Assembly (NCBI GenBank): GCA_030550015.1
Contig: JAUQQG010000041.1
Coordinates: 1-50,533, forward strand
Direction of reading: 5' to 3'
Source: a bacterium
Lineage (GTDB): Bacteria > Sysuimicrobiota > Sysuimicrobiia > Sysuimicrobiales > Thermofontiviventaceae
DNA: 50,533 nt
Part shown: piece by piece, positions 35,171-42,714 of the stretch
Numbering within the stretch: position 1 is the first letter of the stretch
How the letters are laid out: each line of letters starts with the position of its first letter
The notes under the pieces: generated by a model
Database searches by the model: none
Told to the model about the DNA's origin: nothing
Seen by the model: the letters and a program-made list of their open reading frames with translations, nothing else
Translations under genes and position numbers: made by a program

Positions 35171-35848
35171 ATGAGCCCTGTTCCCATGGACGCAACGAGT
35201 TCATTCGAACGACTCTACCTCCTTCTCATCGGAAATGTGACATTGGTTCGCCTTGCTGTAAAGCAGCTCCTGAACAGCGTTTCTGGGATCATCATCCTTG
35301 GGGAGGCTGGTTCAGGGGAAGAAGCCATTATTTTGGCGAAGCGCTCGGAACCCGATATGGCGATCATTGCGATTCAGCGGTTTGACGAAACATGGGCTAC
35401 CTGTGTGAAGGAGATCCAGACAATCTCGCCACGGACCCGTTCCCTCGTCCTTGTAGACGAGGATGATGGCGACGGTCTGTTCCGAGCAGCAGAGCATGGG
35501 GTCTGGGGATACCTTCCCCAGAACATTTCCCAAGGGGAGCTTGTGCGTGCGATTCATCTGATCGCACGGGGGCAGGTCGTCATCGCTTGCGCCCTTGCCC
35601 CGGAGCAATTTGCCCGGCTCAGTTTCCTCAACACGCGGGGCACTAACAACCTGTTGCCCTTGAGTAACCGGGAGTTCGCCGTCATCAAGGCGATGGCAGA
35701 AGGCTATACCGATCGTCAAATTGCCCATCATTTAGGGCTCTCCGTCCCGACGGTGAAGACCCATGTGCGGTCGATTCTGCGGAAGACGCGTTCCAGGAAT
35801 CGCGCTGCGGCCATTGCCGTGGCCTTTCGCCACGGCGTGATCTCGTAG
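35171..35848 (+). CDS. LuxR-type response regulator with degenerate receiver
   Basis: This 225-residue protein has a receiver-like N-terminal domain (about residues 14-130) and a C-terminal LuxR/NarL helix-turn-helix (LSNREFAVIKAMAEGYTDRQ, TVKTHVRSIL). The receiver lacks its phosphorylation chemistry. The acidic pair after strand 1 is replaced (YLLLIGNVTLVR), and the phospho-acceptor position reads AIIAIQRFD instead of VLMDxxMP. It therefore cannot be phosphorylated in the normal way and may sense by protein contact or ligand. AGAAGGAGG precedes the ATG. A NusG paralogue and a second degenerate regulator follow on the same strand. Confidence 0.85.
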   Translation: MSPVPMDATSSFERLYLLLIGNVTLVRLAVKQLLNSVSGIIILGEAGSGEEAIILAKRSEPDMAIIAIQRFDETWATCVKEIQTISPRTRSLVLVDEDDGDGLFRAAEHGVWGYLPQNISQGELVRAIHLIARGQVVIACALAPEQFARLSFLNTRGTNNLLPLSNREFAVIKAMAEGYTDRQIAHHLGLSVPTVKTHVRSILRKTRSRNRAAAIAVAFRHGVIS

Positions 35849-35862
35849 GAGGAGCAAAGACG

Positions 35863-36501
35863 ATGAACCAGAGGAACGGCCAGAACGGGGATCAACAGGG
35901 GGTTGAAGGCATGGCCATGTGGGAGGACAGGCTTCATGCAGGATCTGTTCCCGTGTTGATCGCTCCGGGATCCGTTTTTCCATTCCCCCCCTCTGATGGG
36001 AAGAAGTGGTACGTGATGCAGACCAAACCCCACAACGAATCTCGCGTCATTACCCACATCAAACTTCGGACACAAGAGGTGGATGTGTTCCTCCCAAAGA
36101 TCGAGGTTGTGCGAAAGCGGAGGGGACGTCGCATTCGCTCCCTGGAACCCCTTTTCCCGAGTTACCTTTTCGTGTACATGCACCTTAACCCTGCCACGTG
36201 GCAAGCTGTACGGTGGGCCCCTGGGGTCAGGAGGATTCTGGGCGACGGGGAATCTCCCCTGGAAGTTCCAGAGGGCCTCATCCAGACAATTTGGGAGCGG
36301 GTTGCGCCCCTCGGGTTCGTGCGTGTTGGCCTGAACCTCACCCCGGGGATGAGGGTCCGCGTGAAGAACGGCCCGTTTGCAGGATTCGAGGGGATTTTCG
36401 AGCGTCCCACCTCTCGGAAGGAGCGTGTCCGCGTGCTGCTGGAGTTCCTAGGGAGCCTCAGACCCGTGGAGATTGACCCCTTGGATCTGGAGCAAGTTTA
36501 A
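35863..36501 (+). CDS. NusG-family specialised transcription antiterminator (RfaH/LoaP/UpxY-like)
   Basis: This 212-residue protein has an extra 45-residue N-terminal tail, a NusG N-terminal domain (KKWYVMQTKPHNESRVITHI, then SLEPLFPSYLFVYMHLNP) and a C-terminal KOW domain (PGMRVRVKNGPFAGFEGIF). The long tail, the lack of the ribosomal context (secE, rplK) and the divergent sequence mark it as a paralogue rather than housekeeping NusG. Such paralogues suppress pausing or termination in long operons for polysaccharides or secondary metabolites. GGAGGAGC precedes the ATG. It lies 14 bp after a LuxR-type gene and probably forms an operon with it. Its target operon is not in view. Confidence 0.85.
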   Translation: MNQRNGQNGDQQGVEGMAMWEDRLHAGSVPVLIAPGSVFPFPPSDGKKWYVMQTKPHNESRVITHIKLRTQEVDVFLPKIEVVRKRRGRRIRSLEPLFPSYLFVYMHLNPATWQAVRWAPGVRRILGDGESPLEVPEGLIQTIWERVAPLGFVRVGLNLTPGMRVRVKNGPFAGFEGIFERPTSRKERVRVLLEFLGSLRPVEIDPLDLEQV

Positions 36502-36552
36502 ACACTCCGGTAGCTGGGATTAGGTTAACTTGACTCTGCCGGAGCTCTCCAG

Positions 36553-36595
36553 GGGTTTCCAGTGAAGTCTTGACTCAAGATCTCGCTGGACTCCC
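36553..36595. repeat. Hairpin repeat, copy 4 (A)
   Basis: TCCAGTGAAGTCTT pairs with AAGATCTCGCTGGA around GACTC, with outer GGGG/CTCC pairs. A second imperfect hairpin and the sequence CAGTTCGTGAAGGAGG (36619-36634) follow. The latter also follows copy 5 in nearly identical form. Another inverted repeat, CTCCGG/CCGGAG (36505-36544), lies just upstream. Confidence 0.6.
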
Positions 36596-36651
36596 TCGAG
36601 GAGAGGCAGTAAAGTTGCTCCAGTTCGTGAAGGAGGTTGGGGGAAAGGGGG

Positions 36652-37296
36652 ATGCATGTGATCCGAATCCTCATAGCGGATCACCAGGTCCTCACGCGGC
36701 GAGGTCTTAAAGCCCTTCTGGATGGTGAGGGTGGCATCGAAGTCGTCGGTGAGGCCTCCTCCTCTCAGGAGGTCTTCGCTCTAGTGAAGGAGCGGAAGCC
36801 TCATATCGTCCTGATGAACATGGAACTGCCCCCACTAGGAGGCATCGGGACTACCATGACGCTCAAGTTAGAGGTTCCCGAGATCGAGGTCGTCCTGATC
36901 AGCGGACGGGACCCCGACGATCGTGTCATGGAGGCGATGGAGGTGGGGGCGAGTGGATTTGTCCTCACGGACATCAGTCCGGAAAACCTCGTGCGGGTGA
37001 TCCGCTCGGTGGCTGATGGGGGCACGGTAATCCACCCGAAAATCATCCGCCGCCTCGTGCACCGTCTGAGCAGCACCAGGAATGGGACAGTCCGCGCGGA
37101 GGGTCTGAGCGTGAGGGAGTGGGAGATCCTCCTCCATATCGCCCAAGGGTTCACGGACAGGGAGATCGCCACGAGGCTTCATATTAGTGAGACTACCGTG
37201 AAGACCCACGTGCGCTCGATCCTCAAGAAGACCCAGACCAGGAACCGTACAGAGGCTGTGACGAAAGTGCTGTACCGGCGCACCGGAACTGTGTAA
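36652..37296 (+). CDS. LuxR-type response regulator, phospho-acceptor Asp replaced by Asn
   Basis: This protein of about 214 residues has a receiver domain and a C-terminal LuxR/NarL helix-turn-helix (LSVREWEILLHIAQGFTDRE, TVKTHVRSIL). Strand 1 reads ILIADHQVLTRRG, keeping one acidic residue. The phospho-acceptor site is IVLMNMELPP, with Asn where Asp is expected, so it cannot be phosphorylated normally and may be locked in one state. The start is uncertain: the ATG at 36652 is used here, while a TTG at 36637 or a GTG at 36658 is possible. It follows the NusG paralogue by 150 bp, and its DNA-binding domain closely resembles the upstream regulator's (TVKTHVRSIL in both). Confidence 0.85.
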   Translation: MHVIRILIADHQVLTRRGLKALLDGEGGIEVVGEASSSQEVFALVKERKPHIVLMNMELPPLGGIGTTMTLKLEVPEIEVVLISGRDPDDRVMEAMEVGASGFVLTDISPENLVRVIRSVADGGTVIHPKIIRRLVHRLSSTRNGTVRAEGLSVREWEILLHIAQGFTDREIATRLHISETTVKTHVRSILKKTQTRNRTEAVTKVLYRRTGTV

Positions 37297-37369
37297 CTGC
37301 TCCAGCATAGGACATTCTCTGCGTTCTTCCCGGGGAACCCCTTTCCTGTTCTTTGAGATGAGGGAAAGT

Positions 37370-37939
37370 TTACCTCCCCAGAGAACGGTTCAGATCGTGG
37401 AAGTAAGTGCGGATGGCTGGCGTAATAACCAGGGGAACGAAAGGAGGGGATTTCGCGCCGATCCCCCCGTAGAGCTGCCGGTAGGCCTCAGCGAACGCCT
37501 CCTCACGATTCATCTGCCAGACCTGGTAAGAGCGGACGCCTCGGGGTCCGTTGGTGAACGTGGGGGTAAGCTCCTCGAACCGTTGCCAAGCAGGAGAGCC
37601 GAAGGGAGCGACAAGGTGCTGGAACCTGTGCCCGAACTCGTGGCTCAAGACCTCCGCAATGCGGGTGAGATCCCATCTTCCTCCCCGCTGGAGGTATGGG
37701 CTCGCGCGCAGGTAGATGGTCTGGGTATAAGGGTAGTAAAATGCCACAATGCCATCATTGCTGTCTGGGAGGACCTGGATCGGGGTCTCCGCTTGGAGCC
37801 AAAGGGGGATCGCTGTCTCTGCGAGGGCCTGCTGGATCGTCTGAGGCGGGATTGTTTCCTGGGCTCCCACTCCTGCCGGTGTAGGGGAGAGGAGTGCGAC
37901 GGAAACTGCAGCGATGAAGAAGAGAGCTCGAAATGACAC
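37370..37939 (-). CDS. Secreted zinc metalloprotease under c-di-GMP riboswitch control
   Basis: This 189-residue protein has a signal peptide (residues about 1-27) and a compact gluzincin-like domain. The zinc site is SHEFGHRFQ (HExxH), and a downstream glutamate helix REEAFAEAYRQLYG probably supplies the third ligand. This spacing resembles the M34/anthrax-lethal-factor-like peptidases that include the Pro-Pro endopeptidase PPEP-1. The GTG at 37939 is preferred because AGAGGTG lies five bases upstream. That ribosome-binding site is part of the riboswitch's closing stem. The substrate is unknown. By analogy with PPEP-1 it may cut surface adhesins (inference). Confidence 0.82.
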   Translation of the reverse strand: MSFRALFFIAAVSVALLSPTPAGVGAQETIPPQTIQQALAETAIPLWLQAETPIQVLPDSNDGIVAFYYPYTQTIYLRASPYLQRGGRWDLTRIAEVLSHEFGHRFQHLVAPFGSPAWQRFEELTPTFTNGPRGVRSYQVWQMNREEAFAEAYRQLYGGIGAKSPPFVPLVITPAIRTYFHDLNRSLGR

Positions 37940-37946
37940 CAATCCA

Positions 37947-38044
37947 CCTCTCTTCGGCAGCTCAGCCGGCCCGGTGCCGAGTTGGCGCGGGACCCTGATG
38001 CTTTGCGCCCCCGGGTCGCCCCGGGTTTGCCTTTGTCGGAGAGG
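37947..38044 (-). ncRNA. Cyclic di-GMP class I riboswitch (GEMM-I)
   Basis: Minus-strand landmarks appear in order: GGCAAACC, a short hairpin capped by a GCGA tetraloop (CGGG-GCGA-CCCG), GGCGCAAAGC, a P2 stem (GGUCCCG/CGGGCC), and the tetraloop-receptor side GGCUGAGCUGCCG. The closing stem pairs CCUCU (38044-38040) with AGAGG at 37951-37947. That strand contains the protease's ribosome-binding site (AGAGAGGTGG), so ligand binding should hide it and lower translation. The GCAAAC and CGCAAAGC cores are diagnostic of the class. A 3',3'-cGAMP variant cannot be excluded by eye. Confidence 0.85.
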
Positions 38045-38237
38045 CGAGGCCTCGTTTCTCCTCTCTTGGAGGAATCGACCGGTTTCAGCGGAACTTAAGC
38101 CCGCTCCTCAATGGAAAGAGATCCCTTGAAAATCCTTCTTTCGAAGGAAGGGAATCGAAAGGGAAAGGGCCGAACTCTCGTTGAGGAAAGATCGACCGAT
38201 GTATTAGGCAGGGACGATTCTCAGGAGGTGTCCTTTG

Positions 38238-38792
38238 ATGGGTGTTCGTGGGAGGATAAGCGCTGTGCTTCTTTCGGTGTTCCTCCTGGGTACCTTGACC
38301 TTTACGCCTATAGCCCTGGCCCAGGTCGAAACAGTGGGGAGTTTCGTGGTAAAGCTAGCCCGCGCGGCAGGATTTGACATTCCTGTTCCTGCCGACGCCC
38401 TGCGGACGCTGGTTGAGCGTGGGATCATCTCACGGCCCCTTGGCAACGTGCTCTCTCGCTACTTAGGGAGCGAGCTCACGAGAGGGTTGCTGGCACGTAC
38501 CCTGCTTGATGTGATGCGTCTCGACGCCCAGCTCGTGAGGGCACCTACCCAGGAGATGGTGAATTTCCTTGCCCAGCGGGGGATTATCTCGGCAGGGCCT
38601 GCCGGTTCCCTGATCACAGCTGAGGAGGTTGCATCAATTTTGGCAAACCCCACAGTGGCGGCGGCGATCTCGGCAGCGCTGGTTCCTGTCGTCGTGGTAC
38701 CAGTTGTTGCTGCGCCGGTTGCTCCGCTGATCATTGCAGTAGCCGCCGCTGCTGCCGCAGCAGGGGCGGCGTTTGCCCCGGCCAGTCCGTAG
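38238..38792 (+). CDS. Secreted or membrane-associated protein of unknown function
   Basis: This 184-residue protein starts with a signal peptide (to about residue 29, ending in ALAQ). A helical region follows with two similar segments: ADALRTLVERGIISRPLG and TQEMVNFLAQRGIISAGPAG. These resemble the short repeat of surface-associated domains. The C-terminal 60 residues are Ala/Val-rich and hydrophobic (PVVVVPVVAAPVAPLIIAVA), so it may be membrane-anchored. GGAGGTG precedes the ATG at 38238. It is divergent from the protease and shares its control region. I do not recognise a family. Confidence 0.7.
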   Translation: MGVRGRISAVLLSVFLLGTLTFTPIALAQVETVGSFVVKLARAAGFDIPVPADALRTLVERGIISRPLGNVLSRYLGSELTRGLLARTLLDVMRLDAQLVRAPTQEMVNFLAQRGIISAGPAGSLITAEEVASILANPTVAAAISAALVPVVVVPVVAAPVAPLIIAVAAAAAAAGAAFAPASP

Positions 38793-38813
38793 CCGCGGAT
38801 CCCGTCGCCGCGC

Positions 38814-39410
38814 ATGCGGCGGGTTAAATCCATCCTCATCCCGTTACCCCGCCGGTATGGCCTCCTGGTTCTGCTGATACCGGCGGGGTTTCTTTTGTTC
38901 TTCACCCGCATCTTTGTTGCAGACCTTTATTACCAACGGGCAATGACCTTGAAGCAGCAGGTTTACCTCGACCGTGCTGCGGCATACCTCCAAAAGGCCA
39001 TCGCCTGGCAACCGGGTAACGCAGTCTACCATCGGGAGCTCGGGCGAGTGTATATGGCGATGAGCCCTTGGCGGAAAGATCGGGAGAGGTGGATAGAGCA
39101 GGGAATTGCTGCTTATCGTCAATCCCTCGCCCTGAATCCTTATGACAGCGAGACTGCTTTCGATCTTGGCTGGGCATGGTTCGCAGCGGGGAATCTGGAG
39201 GAGGCCGAACGAGCTTTCAAGTCCGGCTTGCAGGTGGATCCGAATAACCCTGCCCTCTTCATCTCCCTCGGAGCAACCTACCAGGCCCAGGGGAAGCTCC
39301 AGGAAGCCAGGGCGGTCCTTGTCCGCGCTCTCGAGCTCTCCCCCATCCAGCGCGACGCCATCCGCAAGCAGATCCAGGCTATCGACCTAGCCCTCGCGCG
39401 ATCCCGTTAG
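38814..39410 (+). CDS. Membrane-anchored TPR protein
   Basis: This 198-residue protein has an N-terminal membrane anchor (about residues 16-36) and about four TPR-like units (for example AAAYLQKAIAWQPGNAVYHR and AFDLGWAWFAAGNLEEAERA). TPR domains mediate protein contacts, here probably at the outer face of the cytoplasmic membrane. The ATG at 38814 has no ribosome-binding site. It falls in the loop of a GC-rich hairpin (CGCCGC-GCAT-GCGGCG), so translation may be coupled or restrained. It lies 21 bp after the preceding unknown gene and is probably co-transcribed. Confidence 0.75.
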   Translation: MRRVKSILIPLPRRYGLLVLLIPAGFLLFFTRIFVADLYYQRAMTLKQQVYLDRAAAYLQKAIAWQPGNAVYHRELGRVYMAMSPWRKDRERWIEQGIAAYRQSLALNPYDSETAFDLGWAWFAAGNLEEAERAFKSGLQVDPNNPALFISLGATYQAQGKLQEARAVLVRALELSPIQRDAIRKQIQAIDLALARSR

Positions 39411-39563
39411 CTCGCTTCATCTTTACCGGACGGTTTTTGAGGCGCCCTGGTCCGCAATTCGTGGATCTCTTTTTGAGTAGTCTGGGGCATGGGTCCGCGA
39501 TCAGTGGGCAGGAAGGAGTGTATCCTTGAGGAGCGAAGGGAGTAGGGCAGAGGAGATGGGTCG

Positions 39564-40025
39564 ATGCGATTGCGCACAGTCGCCACAGTCGTGGTACTCC
39601 TAGGGCTGTTTGGCGCCTCTGTGTATATGGGGTACATCGTTGGGGGAAGCTTCATGGCTCCAAAGCAGAAGGCCCCGGCCTCCACAATGCCTCCACCAAA
39701 GGCGCGGGTGGTTGAGCCGGGACGCGCACCTGTTGTGCCTTCTCCCCCTCCCCAGCCGGCCGTAATTCCGGAAGCCCAGTCCGTTCCTCCCCTGACTCCC
39801 CGCAAGCAGGAGGCGCGTCTCTATCGGGTCCAGGTTGGCGCGTTCTTACGACGCGAGAACGCCGAGGCAATGGCCGAGCGCCTCCGAAAGGACGGTTACC
39901 GACCCTACATCTCCCCTTCTCCTCCCTACAAAGTCCAGGTGGGAGCCTTCAAGGAGAAGGCGAACGCGGAACGCCTAGCAGAGGAGCTCCGCGCCAAGGG
40001 GTACGAGGTTTACATCGCGCAATAG
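39564..40025 (+). CDS. SPOR-domain protein, membrane anchored
   Basis: This 153-residue protein has one N-terminal membrane helix (about residues 5-29), a Pro-rich linker (about 35-80), and a C-terminal SPOR domain whose two halves both read YRVQVGAF or YKVQVGAF. SPOR domains bind denuded glycan strands at division septa. GAGGAG lies 10 bp before the ATG. It lies upstream of surE and the ftsE-ftsX-envC cluster, which fits a role in cell division or septal peptidoglycan. No catalytic domain is present. Confidence 0.85.
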   Translation: MRLRTVATVVVLLGLFGASVYMGYIVGGSFMAPKQKAPASTMPPPKARVVEPGRAPVVPSPPPQPAVIPEAQSVPPLTPRKQEARLYRVQVGAFLRRENAEAMAERLRKDGYRPYISPSPPYKVQVGAFKEKANAERLAEELRAKGYEVYIAQ

Positions 40026-40257
40026 TCTTTCGAGGGAGCATGTCCCTCAAGTTCCATGGATCCGAACGCCACGAATATCCCCTCTTTGCAAATCATCTGA
40101 ATGAACACGCAAGCCATATCGATCCAGGAGGAGGCCTCCGGGGAGGGATGGACCTTTTGCACGTCGAAACCAGCAAGGAGTTTTGGGTGTTCTTCTTGCG
40201 GGGAAGCCCGGATGAAGACGCGCCTGGTTTCCCAAAGACGCTGGAAGGGTGGATGGA

Positions 40258-41043
40258 ATGGCTGTGCGTGTGCTGGTCACCAACGATGATGGGGTCCACT
40301 CCCCTGGCTTGCGGGCTCTGGTGGAGGCGCTTGCGGTGGGTTCTGAGCCCTATGTCGTTGCGCCCGAGCACCAGCGGAGCGCCACGGGCCATGCCATTAC
40401 CTTGCACAAACCCCTCAGGGCATTTCCGGTGGTGATCCCCCACGCCGTTTCGGCCTGGGCAGCAAATGGCACTCCTGCAGACTGTGTGGCCCTGGGTGTT
40501 CTCGATTTGCTAGGGTTTCGACCCGATGTCGTCGTCTCCGGGATTAACGCAGGAGCAAACCTGGGGCGCGACATCACCTACTCTGGCACAGTCTCAGGAG
40601 CCATGGAGGGAGCGATCTTCGGGATCCCCGCCTTGGCTGTCTCCGTGGATGCCTTTGAAAATGCCCGCTACGATGTGGCTGCAGCCTTTGCCTCCATGCT
40701 TGTCCGCCTCATCGCCGAGCGAGGCCTTCCCCCGGACGCCCTGCTCAACGTCAACGTGCCAAACTTGCCCAGGGAAGCTATCCGAGGGGTCACCATCACG
40801 CGACTAGGGAGAGGCAGGTACCTGAGCAAGCTGGAGAAACGTATAGATCCCCGCGGGCAGGCATATTACTGGCGGACCGGACAGCCCTCGGCAGAGGAGG
40901 AGGATCCCGGGTCAGACAGCTACGCTGTCCGTCATGGGTACATTTCGGTCACGCCTGTTCAAATGGACATGACGCATGAAGCCCTCCTTACGGCCCTGCG
41001 GACCTGGGAGATCCGCTTGGAATCCTCTTCACACCATGGATGA
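40258..41043 (+). CDS. surE: 5'-nucleotidase SurE
   Basis: This 261-residue metal-dependent phosphatase of nucleoside monophosphates has the N-terminal SurE signature VLVTNDDGVHSPGLRAL (metal Asp pair), PEHQRSATGHAIT, and SGINAGANLGRDITYSGTVS. The ATG at 40258 is chosen because GGTGG lies five bases upstream. A GTG three codons earlier is in frame. Its end overlaps a possible upstream start of ftsE. SurE is a common stress-survival gene, and here it heads the division cluster. Confidence 0.94.
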   Translation: MAVRVLVTNDDGVHSPGLRALVEALAVGSEPYVVAPEHQRSATGHAITLHKPLRAFPVVIPHAVSAWAANGTPADCVALGVLDLLGFRPDVVVSGINAGANLGRDITYSGTVSGAMEGAIFGIPALAVSVDAFENARYDVAAAFASMLVRLIAERGLPPDALLNVNVPNLPREAIRGVTITRLGRGRYLSKLEKRIDPRGQAYYWRTGQPSAEEEDPGSDSYAVRHGYISVTPVQMDMTHEALLTALRTWEIRLESSSHHG

Positions 41044-41059
41044 TCAAGGAGGGGAGAAG

Positions 41060-41746
41060 GTGATCGTCTTCCAAGGAGTCTCTAAGATCTATCCCAACGG
41101 GGTGAAGGCCCTCCAGGGTGTGAACCTGCACATCTCCCCTGGGGAGTTCGTGTTCATCGTGGGGCCTACCGGGGCGGGGAAATCGACCCTCCTGCGGATG
41201 ATCTACCGGGATGAGGTACCCACCAGGGGAAAGGTCTTCGTGGGCTCCCAGGACGTTACCCGCCTCCCTTCCCGCCAGATTCCTTACCTGCGCAGGAGGA
41301 TTGGCGTTGTCTTTCAAGACTTCAAGCTTCTCCCCCACAAGACAGCTTGGGAGAACGTGGCCTTCGCCCTTCACGTTACCGGAGCGCCAGAGGAGGAGAT
41401 CCCTCGGCGGGTGGGCAGGGCACTGGCGGTAGTGGGCCTCTTGGATAAAGCCCTATCCTTCCCCCACCAGCTCTCGGGAGGGGAGCAGCAGCGGGTAAGC
41501 ATCGCCAGGGCCCTCGTCCACGAACCGCCTATCCTTCTGGCGGACGAGCCCACCGGAAACCTCGATCCCGCAACCTCCTGGGAGATCATCCAGCTCCTTG
41601 CGGCCATCAACCGCCGGGGGACGACCGTAGTGGTGACCACGCACAACAAGATCATTGTGGACATGCTCCGGAAGCGCGTCGTCGAACTCTCCGAGGGGAT
41701 GGTGGTGCGCGATCAACAGCACGGCCTCTATGCGCAAGAAGGCTAG
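41060..41746 (+). CDS. ftsE: Cell-division ATP-binding protein FtsE
   Basis: This 228-residue ABC ATPase has Walker A GPTGAGKST, signature LSGGEQQRVSIARAL and Walker B ILLADEPTGNLDP. The N-terminus IVFQGVSKIYPNGVKALQGV is the classic FtsE start. The GTG at 41060 is chosen because AAGGAGG lies 8 bp upstream. An ATG at 41036 inside surE would add eight residues. FtsE binds FtsX and drives a mechanical change that activates a periplasmic murein hydrolase. Its C-terminus overlaps ftsX by 17 bp. Confidence 0.95.
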   Translation: MIVFQGVSKIYPNGVKALQGVNLHISPGEFVFIVGPTGAGKSTLLRMIYRDEVPTRGKVFVGSQDVTRLPSRQIPYLRRRIGVVFQDFKLLPHKTAWENVAFALHVTGAPEEEIPRRVGRALAVVGLLDKALSFPHQLSGGEQQRVSIARALVHEPPILLADEPTGNLDPATSWEIIQLLAAINRRGTTVVVTTHNKIIVDMLRKRVVELSEGMVVRDQQHGLYAQEG

Positions 41747-42710
41747 GCACCTCTGGCGGACCTTCTGGTATTTCTGCCAGGAGGCGTGGCTGGGCTTACT
41801 GCGGAACGGCATGATGAGTGTCGCCGCTGTCCTGACAGGGATGGTAGCCCTGCTCATCCTCGGCTCCTCCCTCCTCCTCCAGGCCAACCTTGCATATCTT
41901 GCCGATATTGTGGAATCCCAAGTGGAAATCGTCGCCTACCTGCGCGACGGCACAGATGCGCGGGAACGGACTTCCCTCCTTAGGAGAGTCGAAAGGATCC
42001 CCCATGTGCGCGAGGTCCGGTTCGTGTCCAAGGAAGTTGCCCTGGCTAGACTCCAGGAATCGTTCAAGAACCGGGTCGTGCTTCGGGACCTCCTCGATAC
42101 GAACCCCCTCCCCGATTCCCTGGAGATCACGGTCCACGACCCAGCGCGGATCCCTGAGGTGGTACAGGAGGTGCGCAGAGTTCCGGGGGTCGAGGAGGTG
42201 ACCTACGGGAGGCAGGTGATCGACCGGCTCTTGGCCCTCACTCGAACGGTCCGGTTCACGTCGGCCCTGGGGGTTGCCCTCTTCGCCGGGGTGGCGATGG
42301 TGATCATCGTGAACACTATCCACCTGACCATCCTCGCCCGGCGACAGGAGATTGAAATTATGAAGCTCGTGGGAGCGACAAATTGGTTCATCCGCTGGCC
42401 GTTCCTCTTAGAGGGGCTCCTGGAGGGATTCCTTGCAGCCATCCCTGTGATCGCGTTCCTTTCCCTGGCGTACATCGTTGGGGTATATCGCCTTGCAACC
42501 GTGATCCCTTTCCTTCCCCTCTTGGAGCCACCTGCAATTCTCCCCAGGGTGGCGCTCGTCCTTGTGACCACTGGCGCGGGGATGGGAATCGGAGGGAGCC
42601 TCATCTCCCTCCATCGCTTCTTCCATCCAAAGGAACCCAGGGCAAGGGATCCTCTCGGCCGTCCCCGCCGTAAGCCTATACACCCTCTGGGGAGGCTCAG
42701 GGTGAGGTGA
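41730..42710 (+). CDS. ftsX: Cell-division membrane protein FtsX
   Basis: This 326-residue protein has four membrane helices (about residues 23-45, and three in the C-terminal half) and a large extracytoplasmic loop (about 47-180, VESQVEIVAYL...) that contacts the murein-hydrolase activator. The C-terminal FtsX core, IVNTIHLTILARRQEIEIMK followed by LVGATNWFIRWPF, matches the family. The ATG at 41730 overlaps the end of ftsE, the usual arrangement. A hydrolase activator follows within five bases. The basic tail after the last helix is cytoplasmic. Confidence 0.94.
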   Translation: MRKKARHLWRTFWYFCQEAWLGLLRNGMMSVAAVLTGMVALLILGSSLLLQANLAYLADIVESQVEIVAYLRDGTDARERTSLLRRVERIPHVREVRFVSKEVALARLQESFKNRVVLRDLLDTNPLPDSLEITVHDPARIPEVVQEVRRVPGVEEVTYGRQVIDRLLALTRTVRFTSALGVALFAGVAMVIIVNTIHLTILARRQEIEIMKLVGATNWFIRWPFLLEGLLEGFLAAIPVIAFLSLAYIVGVYRLATVIPFLPLLEPPAILPRVALVLVTTGAGMGIGGSLISLHRFFHPKEPRARDPLGRPRRKPIHPLGRLRVR

Positions 42711-42714
42711 GGAG

